Origin: Whalleya microplaca
Lineage: Eukaryota > Ascomycota > Sordariomycetes > Xylariales > Xylariaceae
Direction of reading: 5' to 3'
Assembly (NCBI GenBank): GCA_022497155.1
Contig: MU385735.1
Coordinates: 62,001 to 126,000, forward strand
DNA length: 64,000 bases
Part shown: piece by piece, positions 22,901 to 35,228 of the stretch
How positions within the stretch are numbered: position 1 is the stretch's first letter
How the letters are laid out: every line of letters begins with the position of its first letter
The notes under the pieces: generated by a model
Databases searched by the model: none
What the model saw: only the letters and a program-made list of their open reading frames with translations
Told to the model about the DNA's origin: nothing
Translations under genes and position numbers: made by a program

Positions 22901-24330
22901 TATTAAATAAAAGGTATATCCGTATAAATAACTCGCTTATAAAAGCTTTTATACTTTTTATCCGGAAACTAAATAGCGGATTTCGATTTTATTATAATTA
23001 TAAAATACTAAATAATATTATTTAGCGAAATCGGTACCCGTTTCCGCTTATATAAAAAACGCTTAAAACTTTTTTAGAAACGAAATAATTTTTAAAAATA
23101 AATATAAAGTCGGCTTTTTATAAAATTAAAATTAAAAATAAATAAATAAAAAACGGCTTTTTATATCCGCTTTAAACTATTTAAATAATTTATAACCCTG
23201 TTTAGTTTAATAAATATTTTTATAACGTTTTAATATTACGTAAATAATACGTTAAAAAATACTTGAATATTTTAAATTCAATATATATAAATAATATATT
23301 AATTTATTTTTTCGGAACAAAAAAGATTATGTCAATAAAATAAAAAAAATATTAAAATATTTAAAAATAACGGGCTTAAATTTAAATATAAATAAATATA
23401 AATAAATATAAATAAATATAAATTTATAATAACTATTATAAAATATTTAAGATTTATTATCGAAATAAAAAAAAGTTTATATAAATCCGGCTAAAATATA
23501 AGTAATTAAAAAATAAAAAGCTTTTAAAATATTTAAAAAATTTTATAATTTTTTAAAATTTATAAACTTTTACCGGGATTTTATTAAAAACTATATAAAT
23601 TTTATTACCTTTTTATTAACATTTATAAAAAAAGGGTACCGTTTCGATAAAGGCTTTCGGAAAATTTAACGTTCGAAAATTTTAAATAAACATTTTTAAA
23701 AAAATCAGGCTTAATATAATAAAACCCCGAACCGGAAATGGTAATCGAAATAAATTATTCGGGATAAACTTACAGAAAATACTTATTATAACGCAATAAA
23801 TAAGGAATTTTATTACCTATAACTTATTATTTTAAACGCTTAATCCCGGAAAAACTAATTATAAAATTTTAATAAAAAATTACTAGCAATTATAAACTAC
23901 TTATAAATCTAAACCGTAAAATTATAAAACGTAACTTTAATATTTATAATTTTATCTAACTATAAAAATCTAAAATATTTTATAATTTTTAAAAAACTTT
24001 CCGAACAATAAATATATTAGTTAAAAATTAATACGTTTTAATTTCCGATTAAAATTTCGCGCTAAACGCTTAAATATTAAACTTAACATTTTTTTACGGC
24101 ATAAATAAAACCTATTATAAAAGATATAAAATAAACAGTATAAAAAACGGAAATTCTAATTATTATAAAAAGATAATGACTTTATATATAACTTAAAAAT
24201 ATAAATAAAGAAATATTACTAAAATAAAGTATATTTAATTATATAAATAAAATATTCCGGAATATAAAAAAATTTTCGAATATAAAAATCTATAATTACT
24301 ATACATTATAAAAGTAATAAAAAACCCGAA
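22901..24330 (+). pseudogene. G3 Gypsy-type reverse transcriptase and RNase H, RIP-inactivated
   Basis: Read through stops: RYPFPLI at about 23030 (RYPLPLI box), K-NIKSAFYKIKI near 23100 (the LDI..AFHKIRI box with its Asp now Asn), then the catalytic box YINN at 23284-23295 followed by ILIY. Both aspartates of YxDD have become asparagine. KCKF-like and FLGF..FYR-like stretches follow, then RNase H with an NYKILIKNY segment resembling NYEIHDKELL. The order and spacing match Ty3/Gypsy pol. The gene is certainly non-functional. It reads plus here but would read minus before the inversion. Confidence 0.85.
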
Positions 24331-26000
24331 TTATACGCGAGTAATAAAAGCGGTAGCTTAAAAAAAACCGAGCGTTTTTTCAAAACCTAAACGTAAAAAT
24401 ATTATTATCGGAATATAATATTAATAATAAAAGTCGATTGTATTTCCGCAAATACATTTAAATCTTTAATTAAAAACCGCTTTATACCGCGCTAATATAA
24501 AATACTTATAACTTATATTTCATAAACTACCCGGAAAGGGAGAATATATTAGTAATACTTTCGAAAACGTTTTATTAACTTAAAATATCGGCGTTTATAA
24601 AACGCTTTTATAAAAATTACGATATTTATAAAAAAAATAATATAACGTAATTAAAAAAAGGGCTTTTAAAACCGTTACTTATTCCGAATCGATTTTATAA
24701 TAAACTATTCATTTATTTTATAACTAACTTATTAGCTGCTTTTAAATAAAACTTTATTTTTATAATAATAATTTTTAATAAATTAAAGAAGTAAGTTATA
24801 TTAAAGGCTATAACTTTAATAAAGACAGAAATATATACCAAACGGTTCGTAAATTATTATTAAAAATATTATAATTTTTCTTATATTATAACTAATAATA
24901 AAGAATTTAATTAAATAAAGTAATTTTAAAAATAGCTTTATTTATTAATAAAAAAAAGTAATATTTATTAATTACGTTTTACCCGGAAACCGATAAAATT
25001 ATTAAATAAGCAAACTATAAAGTATTAATATATTTTCGAGCGTTTATATTATATATTTAATTCGAATATAACTTATTATTACCGGAAGCGATATTTATTA
25101 TTAATAACCGAAATACTATAATAATAAAGCTAAATCTTTTTTTTATATTTTATAAATATTACGTAAAACTTATTTCAATAATAAAATATATTTTAAAACT
25201 TATTTCCGAATTACGCGTACGGGCGGAAGCTTTTATTTAGCGTTTAAAAAAGGCAATAAACTTCGCTTAAGCCGTAATAGTAATTATATAATAATAATAA
25301 TAATAAAATATAACTAATAAACGGCAATCTTTTATAAAGTAATTTCGAATAAGAAATAAAATATAATTAACGTTTAAAAATATTTTTATATTTTAACCTT
25401 TATAAAAACTAGCATAATTATATATTAAATATAAAATAACCTATATTATTAACCCTTAAATAGAAAAACTAAATATATTAAAAAAATATATAACCGGTTT
25501 TATATGGAGCTTATTTATTACGTAAAAAATAATCCCCTACTTTTAAAAAAAACCGAAAATATATAACCTCTCCTTATAATTAGTAAAAAAAAAAGAAAAA
25601 AAATAGTAAATAAAGGAAATTATTTAAGCAATTATTAAATAAAAAAGGCAAAAAAAACTAAATAAGTATTAATAAAATATATAAAATATATAATTTTAAT
25701 ATAAAAACTATTCGAAAACTTAAAAAATACCGAAATAGTAAATGATTTTAAAGAAAATTATAATAATATAAACATAAATAATAAGCTTAAAAAATTAATA
25801 TAAAAAGAAAAGCGAAAGTTATATTCGCGTAGCGATTATAAAATTAATAAGGTATTAGTAAAATATAAAAACGAAAAAATATAAGCGGGATAAAAAATAC
25901 TACGGGAGATTATAAATTTTTTATTATTATAAATAGCGTAAACGTTATTCCCGGGTAAGTAATAAATAATTTTTTTTATGTACGTAATTTTTTTTAATAA
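24331..26000 (+). pseudogene. G3 Gypsy-type integrase, RIP-inactivated
   Basis: At about 24520-24600 the text FINYPERENILVILSKTFY leads into the zinc-binding end, then FIYFITNLLAAFK at 24707-24745 matches the DFITDLPA block at the start of the integrase core, with both acidic positions lost. AITLIKTEIYTKRFVNYY (about 24800-24860) and a RFTRKPIKLLNKQTIKY stretch (24965-25020) match the following core blocks (TSIKTEI..RFV, YHPETDGQTE). The C-terminal domain is not clear. Family assignment is firm from block order. Confidence 0.8.
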
Positions 26001-27281
26001 ACCGATAACTAAAATTATTATAAAATCGACCGAAAAACGTAATAAACTTAACCGAGCGGCGTATTTATATTAACCGAGAATTAATAATTTAGCTCGTTAT
26101 TTTATTTTATTTTTTTGTTTACGTTTATCGCTTTTCTTTTTATTTTTATAAAAAAGAACTTACGGGAACGGCTAAAACGATAGCAAAAAATATTAACGGA
26201 AGTAAAAGAAATATACGGGCAAAAGATATATAAGTCACGCTCGAGCAAAAGGTTTATAATAATAATAAAAACGGGCGGGATAAGCCGAAAAAAAACCAGA
26301 AATAAAAATATACATACAAGTTATAAATGCGACGTTATTTATTATAAAACGCGTAATAACTATAATATCGCTAATATTATTAATAATACGCTCGAGCGGG
26401 CGAGCGATTTTTTTAAACGTAATTATAAGCTGCTTTTATATAATATATAAGCTAAAAAAATTATAAAAAAATAAAATAAAAACTTATATATTATTTCTAT
26501 TATTATTAATCCCTAGTTTAATTTAAAGCCGTAACGTTTATTTTATCACACTCGAAATAAATAACGATATTAATAACGCGTTACGTTGACATTTCGGCCG
26601 ACTTTTAAATAGTAATAAAAACCAAATAAAAAAATAAATAATAAAAATATTATAAAAAAGCGGGAGGAACTAATTTACTAAAATTTAAACTATTATAAAC
26701 TCGATGAATTTTTACTAAAATAATAATAAAAAAGCAAATTTCGGTACTTATAAGTAGTTATAAACCAGGGTTAAAACGGTATTCGAATAAAAAAAATAAG
26801 CGATAATTTATAATAAAGCAGTTATAACTTTTAATATATTTTATATATGATATATTATAAATAGCTAAATATAATTAGTATTATATTTAAAATACTTTAA
26901 TATTAAAAAAAAGAAAAAAACTTATAAATTTAATCGGAATAAAAGGCGGAAAGGTTTTTAGCTATACGGCTAACGTAAGGGTAGCACGGGATATAATACG
27001 TAAAAAAAAAAAAAACTATAAGAGTAACGCGAATAAATAGCCCATTAAAAGCGATAGAACCGGAAGGAAAACGAGACAAAAATATAATAGCGGCGGTAAT
27101 AAAAGCAAGAATAGGCGAAAATAGCGGCAAAAAAAAAGTGCGTTACGGAAACACTACGGAAAAATATATTAATAACCCAAATAATAAAAAAATTAAAAAA
27201 TTAAAAAACAAAAAAATAAAAAACAAAAAAATAAAAAAATAAAGTAAATAGTTAAAAAAATAAGTCTTTACTTATAAATAG
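26001..27281 (+). pseudogene. G3 pol C-terminal end and lysine-rich 3' part
   Basis: Beyond the integrase the strand is eroded, with a purine-rich lysine series near 27180-27250 (repeats of AAAAAATTAAAAAAC type). A minus-strand open frame at 26930-27130 is a by-product of this composition. The sequence ends at the A3 boundary with flank AATAG. By the inversion model the missing end of G3 is 12826-12373. Confidence 0.5.
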
Positions 27282-27536
27282 TGTGACGGCTTAAGGAAGG
27301 AGGCGGCGCGTGCTAAGTAATAGGTGTGTATTATTATAAAATAATAAGGTGAGGAGTAAAAGGTCAGCTAATTGCTGTGTGATAGCCTGACCTAAGAAAA
27401 CCTCCTTACCTGCTTATTTAATTTAGCTAATTAAGCCTGTGGTTTAATAAGTCACGTATAAGGGGCTTAATGGGGTGCCTTATAGCTGTATAACTTATAG
27501 GGCCTTATAATACCTTATAAGCCTTATGTTATAATA
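27282..27536 (-). repeat. A3 LTR, left copy, 255 bp
   Basis: It begins TGTGACGGCTTAAGG, little mutated. The end TTATGTTATAATA is the RIPped form of CTGTGCCGTGACA. Confidence 0.9.
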
Positions 27537-29232
27537 TTACCCCCCTGAATTTACTATATATAATAGCTAATAATAGCTAGCTTATAGCGTACCTGGTATA
27601 TATAGGGATTAACCTAATTACTACTGCCTTAAAAAGGTAATTTTTCGACCTTATTTACCCTTATATTATGGCATATTAAATTTATATATGCCTTAATATT
27701 AGTATTAAGTAAACTTGTTAAAATTTTGAAAATCGAGTTTTCCGTAAGATTTAGTTAATCTATTATATTCTTTTATAACTATTTAGTATCGACTACTATA
27801 ATTAACTGCTAAATTAGCTGCTGCTGTTATTATATAATAGCTATCGTAACTTATTTACTTTTTTAAATCCCTGCCTTTTGTTGCTATAAGCCTTAGGGTA
27901 TTATATAATATCGGAACCGGTATAATCCTATAGTATTTTATATAATGGCTATATAATAGTAGGTGTCGGGCTGTAATAAGGATATTAGATATATTCGGAA
28001 GTCGGATATATTTAGACGTATCGGGGATTGCGTTAGGAGTATTTTAGCATATTAAATTTCGCTATAAAATATACTGGACTAGTAATTTATCGGATTAAAT
28101 AAGCTCGGATAGCGTTATTGCTAAACCAGTATCTGTAATTGTTAACTAATAAAGCTATAAGATACGGTATTAGCGTATTAGGAAAGGTTATTAAATCGAG
28201 CTATTAAAAAAAAAAGCTCGATAGTAATCGGTCGGTACTTTAAGTACGTAGTTTCGAAATTATTAACGAAAGTTAAGGTATAAAATATATATAATTTATA
28301 AGGGAATCTAACAGATTATATTTAAGCCGGCTAAATTATTACGAATGTTTAAATAATGGCAAACGTTTATTCGTTTCAGAAAGTAATTAAATTAGACGTT
28401 TTTAAGGTAAGACTTATATATAAATAATAAGGGATTATTATTACGTAAGAGTAGCTGTCGGTTTTATATAAAGTTTTGGCGCTAAAGGGAAAAAAAATAG
28501 TTTTAACGTTAAATATTAGTAATAACTTTATATAAAGTTTACTATTAATTAATAAAGATTACGCTGCCGTAATTAATCGCTATATTAGCGTAATAAAAAT
28601 AATATATATATTGCCGTAACTAATTATTAGAATTAATATATAAAAAAGTAAGGAAAGGATAATTTGCCGTAACTAATTATTAGAAACGAGTAAAAAAATA
28701 GCTACGTTACCGTAACTAATTGCTAGATAACGGGTGAAAAAATCGGATCTGCCGTGCTTAAATATAATTTCGGACCGAGAAAAGTATTTAAAAAATAAGG
28801 TCGGTAAGAATAATAGGCGTGATTTAGCGCTAAATAGCTAGATGCTACTATACGTATTTAATATAATAAGGTCCGATAAGATATAGCGGGTAATTAATCG
28901 ATTATGCCGATGCCGTTTTTTAATATAAGGCTTTTTAACAAATTATATGCTTTTTAAAATTAAGCTATTAGTGCGTATAGTATATTCGGACGAGGTATTA
29001 ATAAAGAAAAAAAGTAACTAACGAGTAACTAATCGATTATACTAGCGCAAAAGGTTATTAATAAATAACTAATCGATTATATTATAGGTTATTAATAGGT
29101 GACTAATCGATTATACCGATCGAGAAAAAGGAGGATTAACGGGTGACTAATTAATTATGCTAATTAAAAAGAGCGCTAAATAAATACAATAGCGGAATTA
29201 GCTAAATTTAGCGCTAAAGGACCTTATTATTA

Positions 29233-29487
29233 TATGACGGCTTAAAGAAAAAGGCGGCGCGTATTAAATAATAGGTATATATTATTATAAAATAATAAGG
29301 TAAGGAGTAAAAGGTCAGCTAATTACTATATAATAGCCTGACTTAAAAAAACCTCCTTACCTGCTTATTTAATCTAGCTAACTAAGTCTGTGGTTTAATA
29401 GGTCACGTGTGAGGGGCCTAGTGGGGTGCCCTGTAGCTGTATAGCTTATAAGGCCTTACAGCATCCCATAGGCCCTGTGCCGTGACA
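29233..29487 (-). repeat. A3 LTR, right copy, 255 bp
   Basis: It begins TATGACGGCTTAAAG and ends GGCCCTGTGCCGTGACA. It has the same length as its partner. Confidence 0.9.
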
Positions 29488-30193
29488 CTTTTTTTTTATA
29501 AAAAGACATTAAAATATTTTATGCCCATTGCTTACGAAAATATATAAATAGTTTATTGCCCGGTTAAAACTTATTTTAACTTATAAAAGATATAGTAAAT
29601 TTTAATAAACTAAAAACAAAAGAATTTAAAGTAAACCGGATCTTAATTTCCCGATTATACTATTAAAAGCTATAATATTAAATATAATAAAAAAATAAGA
29701 TTTAAATCCGGAATAATATAATACGTCGAATTTTAAAAACGCCGCTATTAAATTAAAGAATTATTATAAGGCTTACCTAAATTACGTAAAACCACCGAAA
29801 CGCTTATAGTAATAGCTTAAAATAACGGAAAAAAACAGGTTTAAAAAGGATTATCGGGATAACGATGCCTTTATTATAGTAAATATAACTAATCGGCAAC
29901 AGATAAAGCGGAAGAAAAATTAATAATAACGAGCGCTTTTATAAACCATATAAATAAATTAATAACAATAAATTATATAACCCGGTTACGCCTTTAATTT
30001 AAAAGCCTATTAGCGTAATTAATTAAACCGAAAGCATTTTTCCACTGCTTAAGAAACATTTGTTTTAAACCATTTAGGTTTACGGCTTTATTTAAAACAA
30101 TAAATATACCTAGATTCGAAACCCTAGGTAGGCGCCGGTTTTTTAATTTTTATTCGAGTCTCGGGACAAGCCTTTATTTATAAAAGGAAATAA
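29488..30193 (+). pseudogene. G1 pol 3' end (first G1 element)
   Basis: It is collinear with 49527-50225 of the second G1 element, from a TATAAAAG stretch through the block CTTACG(A/G)AAATATATAAATA to the LTR. It would encode the integrase C-terminus or tail and the 3' untranslated end; I see no chromodomain. Its left part is 15025-16446 on the other strand. It ends directly at LTR 2, the 3' LTR of this element. Confidence 0.7.
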
Positions 30194-30416
30194 TGTTATA
30201 AATTAACTTAATCTTATGCTTTAATTAGCTTAGGGTAATTTAGTAATAAGGCTAAAATTAATAATATACGGGCCTCGCAGCTAATTAGGTAAAATAAAGT
30301 AGCCACTATATTAAAATACCCGCGTACCTCCCGTAATTTTAAATCTCCAGCTTTATTATATTATATTAATTAAACAAAAGGTATAACTATTACTATTATA
30401 GCCAGTTCTTATAATA
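30194..30416 (+). repeat. G1 LTR 2, shared by two tandem G1 elements
   Basis: It is 223 bp and begins TGTTATAAATTAACTT. On its left is a G1 3' end, on its right a G1 leader and gag, so it serves as 3' LTR of the first and 5' LTR of the second element. Confidence 0.88.
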
Positions 30417-33400
30417 TAATAATAAAACTTACTTTATTAATTAATTATCGATTACTATTAAAAACAATTATAAACTTTTAATTAATATTACATTTATTAA
30501 TATTAAGGTTCTTATATTTGCGAACCCGCGAAAATATATTATATTAATAATAACGCGTATACCTAAAAAACGTGTAGCTAATAAAAAACGCGCCCGGAAA
30601 AAAGTGGGCTTTTTTTTACCCGATTTAAAGCGGAACTTGTTATAGCTTAATCGCGTACGTAATTCCGATTTGGGAAGTCGCTTCCGATTAAATAGTACTT
30701 ATAGTTTTAAAGCGCTTATTATATTAGTAACTTTAAATAACAAAAAAAACGGAAATAAAAAAAGTTAAAAAGTTCGGGAAATTTTCGCTAAATTTCGAGA
30801 GATTTTTAACAAAAAAGCTATGAAAATTTAATTTATAAATTTTTTTTAGTAAAGTTAAGTAACTTTTTCTAATAAATATTAAATAATATAGCCGAGTTAT
30901 ACGTTAATACAAAAGATAGCTTTTTTATACCTTTCTTATTATTAATATAGCTAAGTTATAAAAAGTAGTTTAAAGCGGAAAATATTATAAATATTACTTA
31001 ATTTAAAAATATATATGCTTATTTAAAAGCTTTATTTTAGGAATTTAAATAGCGAGTTTTTATATTAATGGCGTATTAATATTAAATAATATAAATATAT
31101 TATTTAATATATTAATAAAGTAGCGCTATTAAAATATTATATAATTAAGGATTTAGTTTAAATATTTAATTAGAAAAGAAATAAATATAATAAACGGTAT
31201 TTTAAATATTTCAATTAAAAAAAGAAAATTTAATTAAAAAATTTAAAGGAGATTATTATTTAATAATAACGCGCCACCTTATAAATATAACAGGTTTTTT
31301 TTAGCGTTAAAGCTCCCGAGAATATATCCCGCTTTATTATTAAAATACCCCGTATATTATATATAGGTATATCCGGTATAATATTTATAAAAAAAAAGAT
31401 TATATTGCGTTAAATTACCGGACCTACCTATATTTACAGATAATACGTTTATTAATAGCAAGCTTAAAATCGGTTATATATATTAGAAAATATGAATAAA
31501 AAATAAGCTAGTAGCTAATGTAAATATATTTCACTTAAAAACGGAGAAACGTTTATATATATTAAATTATATAGGTAATAATATAGCCGAATAGCTTTAT
31601 TTATTCGTGAGAGATAAATATAAACCTCCCTTATTAATAATAGCGGATAAAATTTTAAAATATATAAATAAATAATATAAAAACCCTAATAAATATAATA
31701 AAATACTAGTTAAATATAATAAATACGAGATAAAAAAGCCGGATTATTTTAATATTTTCCGCTTAAAATTTGTTTATTTTATAATATTAATTTATAATTT
31801 CCGTAATATTTAAAAACGTGACTTATTTAAAAAGTTACCTAATTATTTTAATACGTTTATTATTAACGAATATTATAATTTAACCTTAGATTTTATAACG
31901 TTTTATAAAATTATTTAATAATATAATTATAATTATTACCGTAACCGTATTATTTAAGTAGAGAAAAAAGCGGTAAGAAAAGATTTTTAACTAGAAAAAA
32001 AAGTAAGGGATTTATAAATAGGACTTTTGTTAAAGATAACTTTATAAATAGTAAAGGTATTATAAACGTATAGAATAATTAAAATATAGCGCTATTAAAT
32101 ACCGATAAGTCGGGAATTAAAATCTAGAAACGACTAATTAATAATGCCGACTAATTTATACTTATTTAAATAAAATAATATTTTATTTATTACTAAAAAG
32201 GGCATACTGCCTTTAGCTATTCTTATAAAACTAAATATATTAAATTAAAAATAAGTCGACTTAATATAATTATAACTTATATAAATACTTTAAAATCTAA
32301 CGCTTAAAAATTATTTACACCTAAAAATAATCAGCTAAAAAAATAACCTTAAGGCAATTAAATTTTATCTTAAAGAATATATTATTAATAATAAATATTA
32401 ATATTAGTAAAATTTTATTTTATTTTTTAAATCGGTATTTAAAAGGAAACTTATTATTAGTTTTATATATAATAACTTATAATAAACTTTTATTAATTAT
32501 ATATAATATATTATTAGATATAAAAGTAAATAGTTATATGTTTATAAGCGTGCGTTTTATAAAGCGACTTTTAAAATTACTAAAGTTATTTATAATATAA
32601 GAATTTAAATTATAATAAATTAATAGATTTAATAAAAACGCAATATAGCTAATTAATATAGCTATATTTATATATTTATAAATATAAAACCGCACTATTT
32701 AAAATATTATATTTCTCGTTATCGATATAAAATACGATATTATTATATAATAAAAATAGTTCGATTAATATAACGTTATAATAAATATATAATATTATTA
32801 TTTTTTATTTTTGCCCGAATAAAAACCGGATTACGAAATACGTAATTTAGTTATAAACGATATAAAAAGATTATTACCCGATTAAAATAATAGCTAATAA
32901 TAGGATACTTTTATTAAAAAAACGTATAAATCTCGAGAATAAATATAAACGCGATAGCCGTAAGGGTCATAAACGTTTAGATATAAAAGTAATTATAGTA
33001 GCTATAATCGAAAAGTTATATAAAAAAAATATTATTAAGGATCATCGATCTTTTTTTAATTAAGTAGTATATTAAAAAGCTAGAAATAATAAAAAAACCC
33101 CGGTTACGGAGCAAATTATAGTTATACCTATTTAAATTACTAAATTACGATAGATTTTTAACGCTATATTTATATAATGCCAAGATTTCTATATATAACT
33201 TAAAGAGATTTAGGAAATATAACAGTAGCTAGATTAAGTAATTATAAAACTTAATAAGCCGCCCGATCCGGAAAAACCTAAAATCGAAATAAATAAAAAC
33301 AATAAAGGTATTTATATATAATGAAAGGGCTTTATAAAATAGTATAAATATTATATAAATATCGCCGTTATTAATATAATACCTTTCGATAAAGCTATAA
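30417..33400 (+). pseudogene. G1 gag and gag-pol junction (second G1 element)
   Basis: This is the uninterrupted copy of the gag split in the first element. Near 30545-30620 the basic series IPKKRVANKKRARKKVG is open. At about 32192-32230 IYY-KGHTAFSY resembles a CCHC zinc knuckle with its cysteines changed to tyrosine, a TGY to TAY change typical of RIP; the spacing is one residue short of the standard, so this is tentative. After 32650 lies the stretch deleted in the first copy. Protease probably falls between 32700 and 33400 but is not readable. Confidence 0.6.
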
Positions 33401-34930
33401 ATTACGAAAGCTAATTAGGAGTTATTAGTTTATATAAAATTAACTATTTTATAAAAAAAAGGAACGCTTAAAGTCTAAATTAAAATAACGAGAACTTATA
33501 AGAAATAGTGTGACGAGTTATGCCTAAATGCTACTATTACCGATCCTTAGTTTTTAATAAAATAAATTCCAATAAACTCCCGCTGAATCGACTTAATATC
33601 GACTATAAGATCGAGCTTAACAAAAGGTCGCGACTTAAAAGTTTAAGCTATAGTTTTTTATATAAATTATTATTGGAAAAATTAGAAATATATCGCTAAT
33701 ATATTGCTAATAATCTTTATAAGAGATTTATAAAATTAAATATAACATTATAAGCCGCTTCCGTATTATTTATGCTTAAAAAATAAAAAAATAAAAATTT
33801 ATATTAATTATCGGAAATTAAACGCTATTATTAAAAAAGATTACTATTTTTTACCGCTAATTAAAAAAACGATAGCGTAAATCTTTAAAGCTAAAATATT
33901 TATTAAAATAAATATCCGATAAGTTTTTAATTATATCCGTATATAACCCGATAACAAAAGGCTTATTATTTTTAAACCCGATATAAAATTTATAAATATA
34001 AAGTTTTATTATTTAAACTTACTAATAAACTATTTATATTTTAAAGATATATTAATAACACTTTAATAAATTATTTAAATAACTTTTATAATATTTATAT
34101 TGATAATATTTTAATTTTCTCGCGATTCGAAAAAAAGTATTAATAATATATAAATAAAATATTAGCTAGGCTATAAGTTACGGGGCTTTAGGCAGACATT
34201 AAAAGATGCAAGTTTTATATATAAAAAACCAAGTTTTTAAAGTTTATAATATTAACCGAAAGTATCGCTATTAACTTAAATAAAGTAGAAATTATCCGTA
34301 ACTAAAAGTAGCTTATTATAATATAAAAGGTATAGTCCTTTTTAAGATTTTATAACTTTTATCGCAAATTTATTAAGCGGTATACCGCTATAATTAAATT
34401 ATTATATAATTTTATTTATAAAAAGAAACTATTTAGCTGAAATTCGAAATATAAGGCAGCATTTTAAGAGTTAAAGGGACGCCTTTTAAAAGCCTTAGTA
34501 TTAATTTATTTCTTATATAATAAAAAGACGAAAATAAAAATAAACGCCTCCTAAAATATCTTTTTAAAAATATTATTATAGTTTTTAAAAAAAGACTAGG
34601 CTTAATACTTTATATCTTTTTAGTCCGAAACTTTAAACCGAATATAAAACCATTACTTTATATAAGACAAAAAACTAATAGCGGTAGTTAAGGCTTTATA
34701 ATACTAGCGAGCGGAATTAATAAGTCTATAACGCGAGAAACTATTTTACGTTATTACGGACTATAAAATATTAGAATATTTCGGTATTAAATATATATTT
34801 AACGTCCGATAAGCCAATTAAGCTAAGCTATTTATATAATATTACTTTATTATTACGTATCGCCTAAGGTCGGAAAACGGGCTGGCAAATATCTTATCTT
34901 ATTTTAAAAATATAAAGCGTATTTAAAAAA
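33401..34930 (+). pseudogene. G1 Gypsy-type reverse transcriptase and RNase H, RIP-inactivated
   Basis: Blocks in order: LIKKTIA-IFKAKIF (about 33858-33905) leading to K-NIR-VFNYIRI, the LIEETIARISKAKIFTKIDIR block of fungal Gypsy elements; then the catalytic box YIDN at 34096-34107 followed by ILIFS, the second aspartate being mutated. RNase H follows: FN-...AAF-ELKGRLLKALVL (34437-34500), KLIAVVKAL at about 34670, and VITDYKILEYF..ENGLANILS to 34910. Order and spacing are complete. The first G1 element lacks this segment. It is non-functional through the active-site change and many stops. Confidence 0.87.
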
Positions 34931-35228
34931 AAGAAATATTATATAATAACTATCTTTAAAAAAATACCCGATTCGAAAGTTATAACTAAATATGTATTAG
35001 CTATAAATAAATTAAATAAATTAAATAAAGTATTATATATTTATATTATAAATCTCGTCGAAATAAATATATTTAAGCTATTAGGTATAATATTTATTAA
35101 CGAGATTTTAAAGGCTAATAAAAAGGACTTAAACCTGGAAATATATCGTAAGAAAGCTTAAAAAGCTAAATATAATTCCGATTAATAAATAATTTAAAAA
35201 CTGGTATTATATTAAAGTCGACTAATCG
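34931..35228 (+). pseudogene. G1 RNase H-integrase linker, cut by E
   Basis: This is collinear with 16326-16050 (minus) of the first element: KLNKVLYIYIINLVEINIFKLLG (about 35010-35090) and KANKKDLNLEIYRKKA (35112-35160). The frame has only a few stops. It ends at the target AATCG (35224-35228) where E inserted, and resumes at 48484. Confidence 0.75.

Larger units (their letters stand above)
27282..29487 (-). mobile_element. A3: non-autonomous LTR retrotransposon, 2206 bp; right inversion breakpoint
   Basis: LTRs of 255 bp (27282-27536 and 29233-29487) flank a non-coding interior homologous to A2 in reverse. The polypurine complement TTACCCCCC follows the left LTR, so the sense is minus. Left of it lies the 3' end of G3, right of it the 3' end of G1: two different elements, with flanks AATAG and CTTTT that do not match. 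Exchange with A2 restores CTATT/CTATT and CTTCT/CTTTT. The G1 copy at 49530 shows the uninterrupted target (ATTACCTTTTCC). Confidence 0.92.

Noticed and set aside
26930..27130. Open frame of 66 codons on the minus strand.
   Set aside because: It is antisense to the purine-rich 3' end of G3, with hydrophobic low-complexity content and no supporting context.
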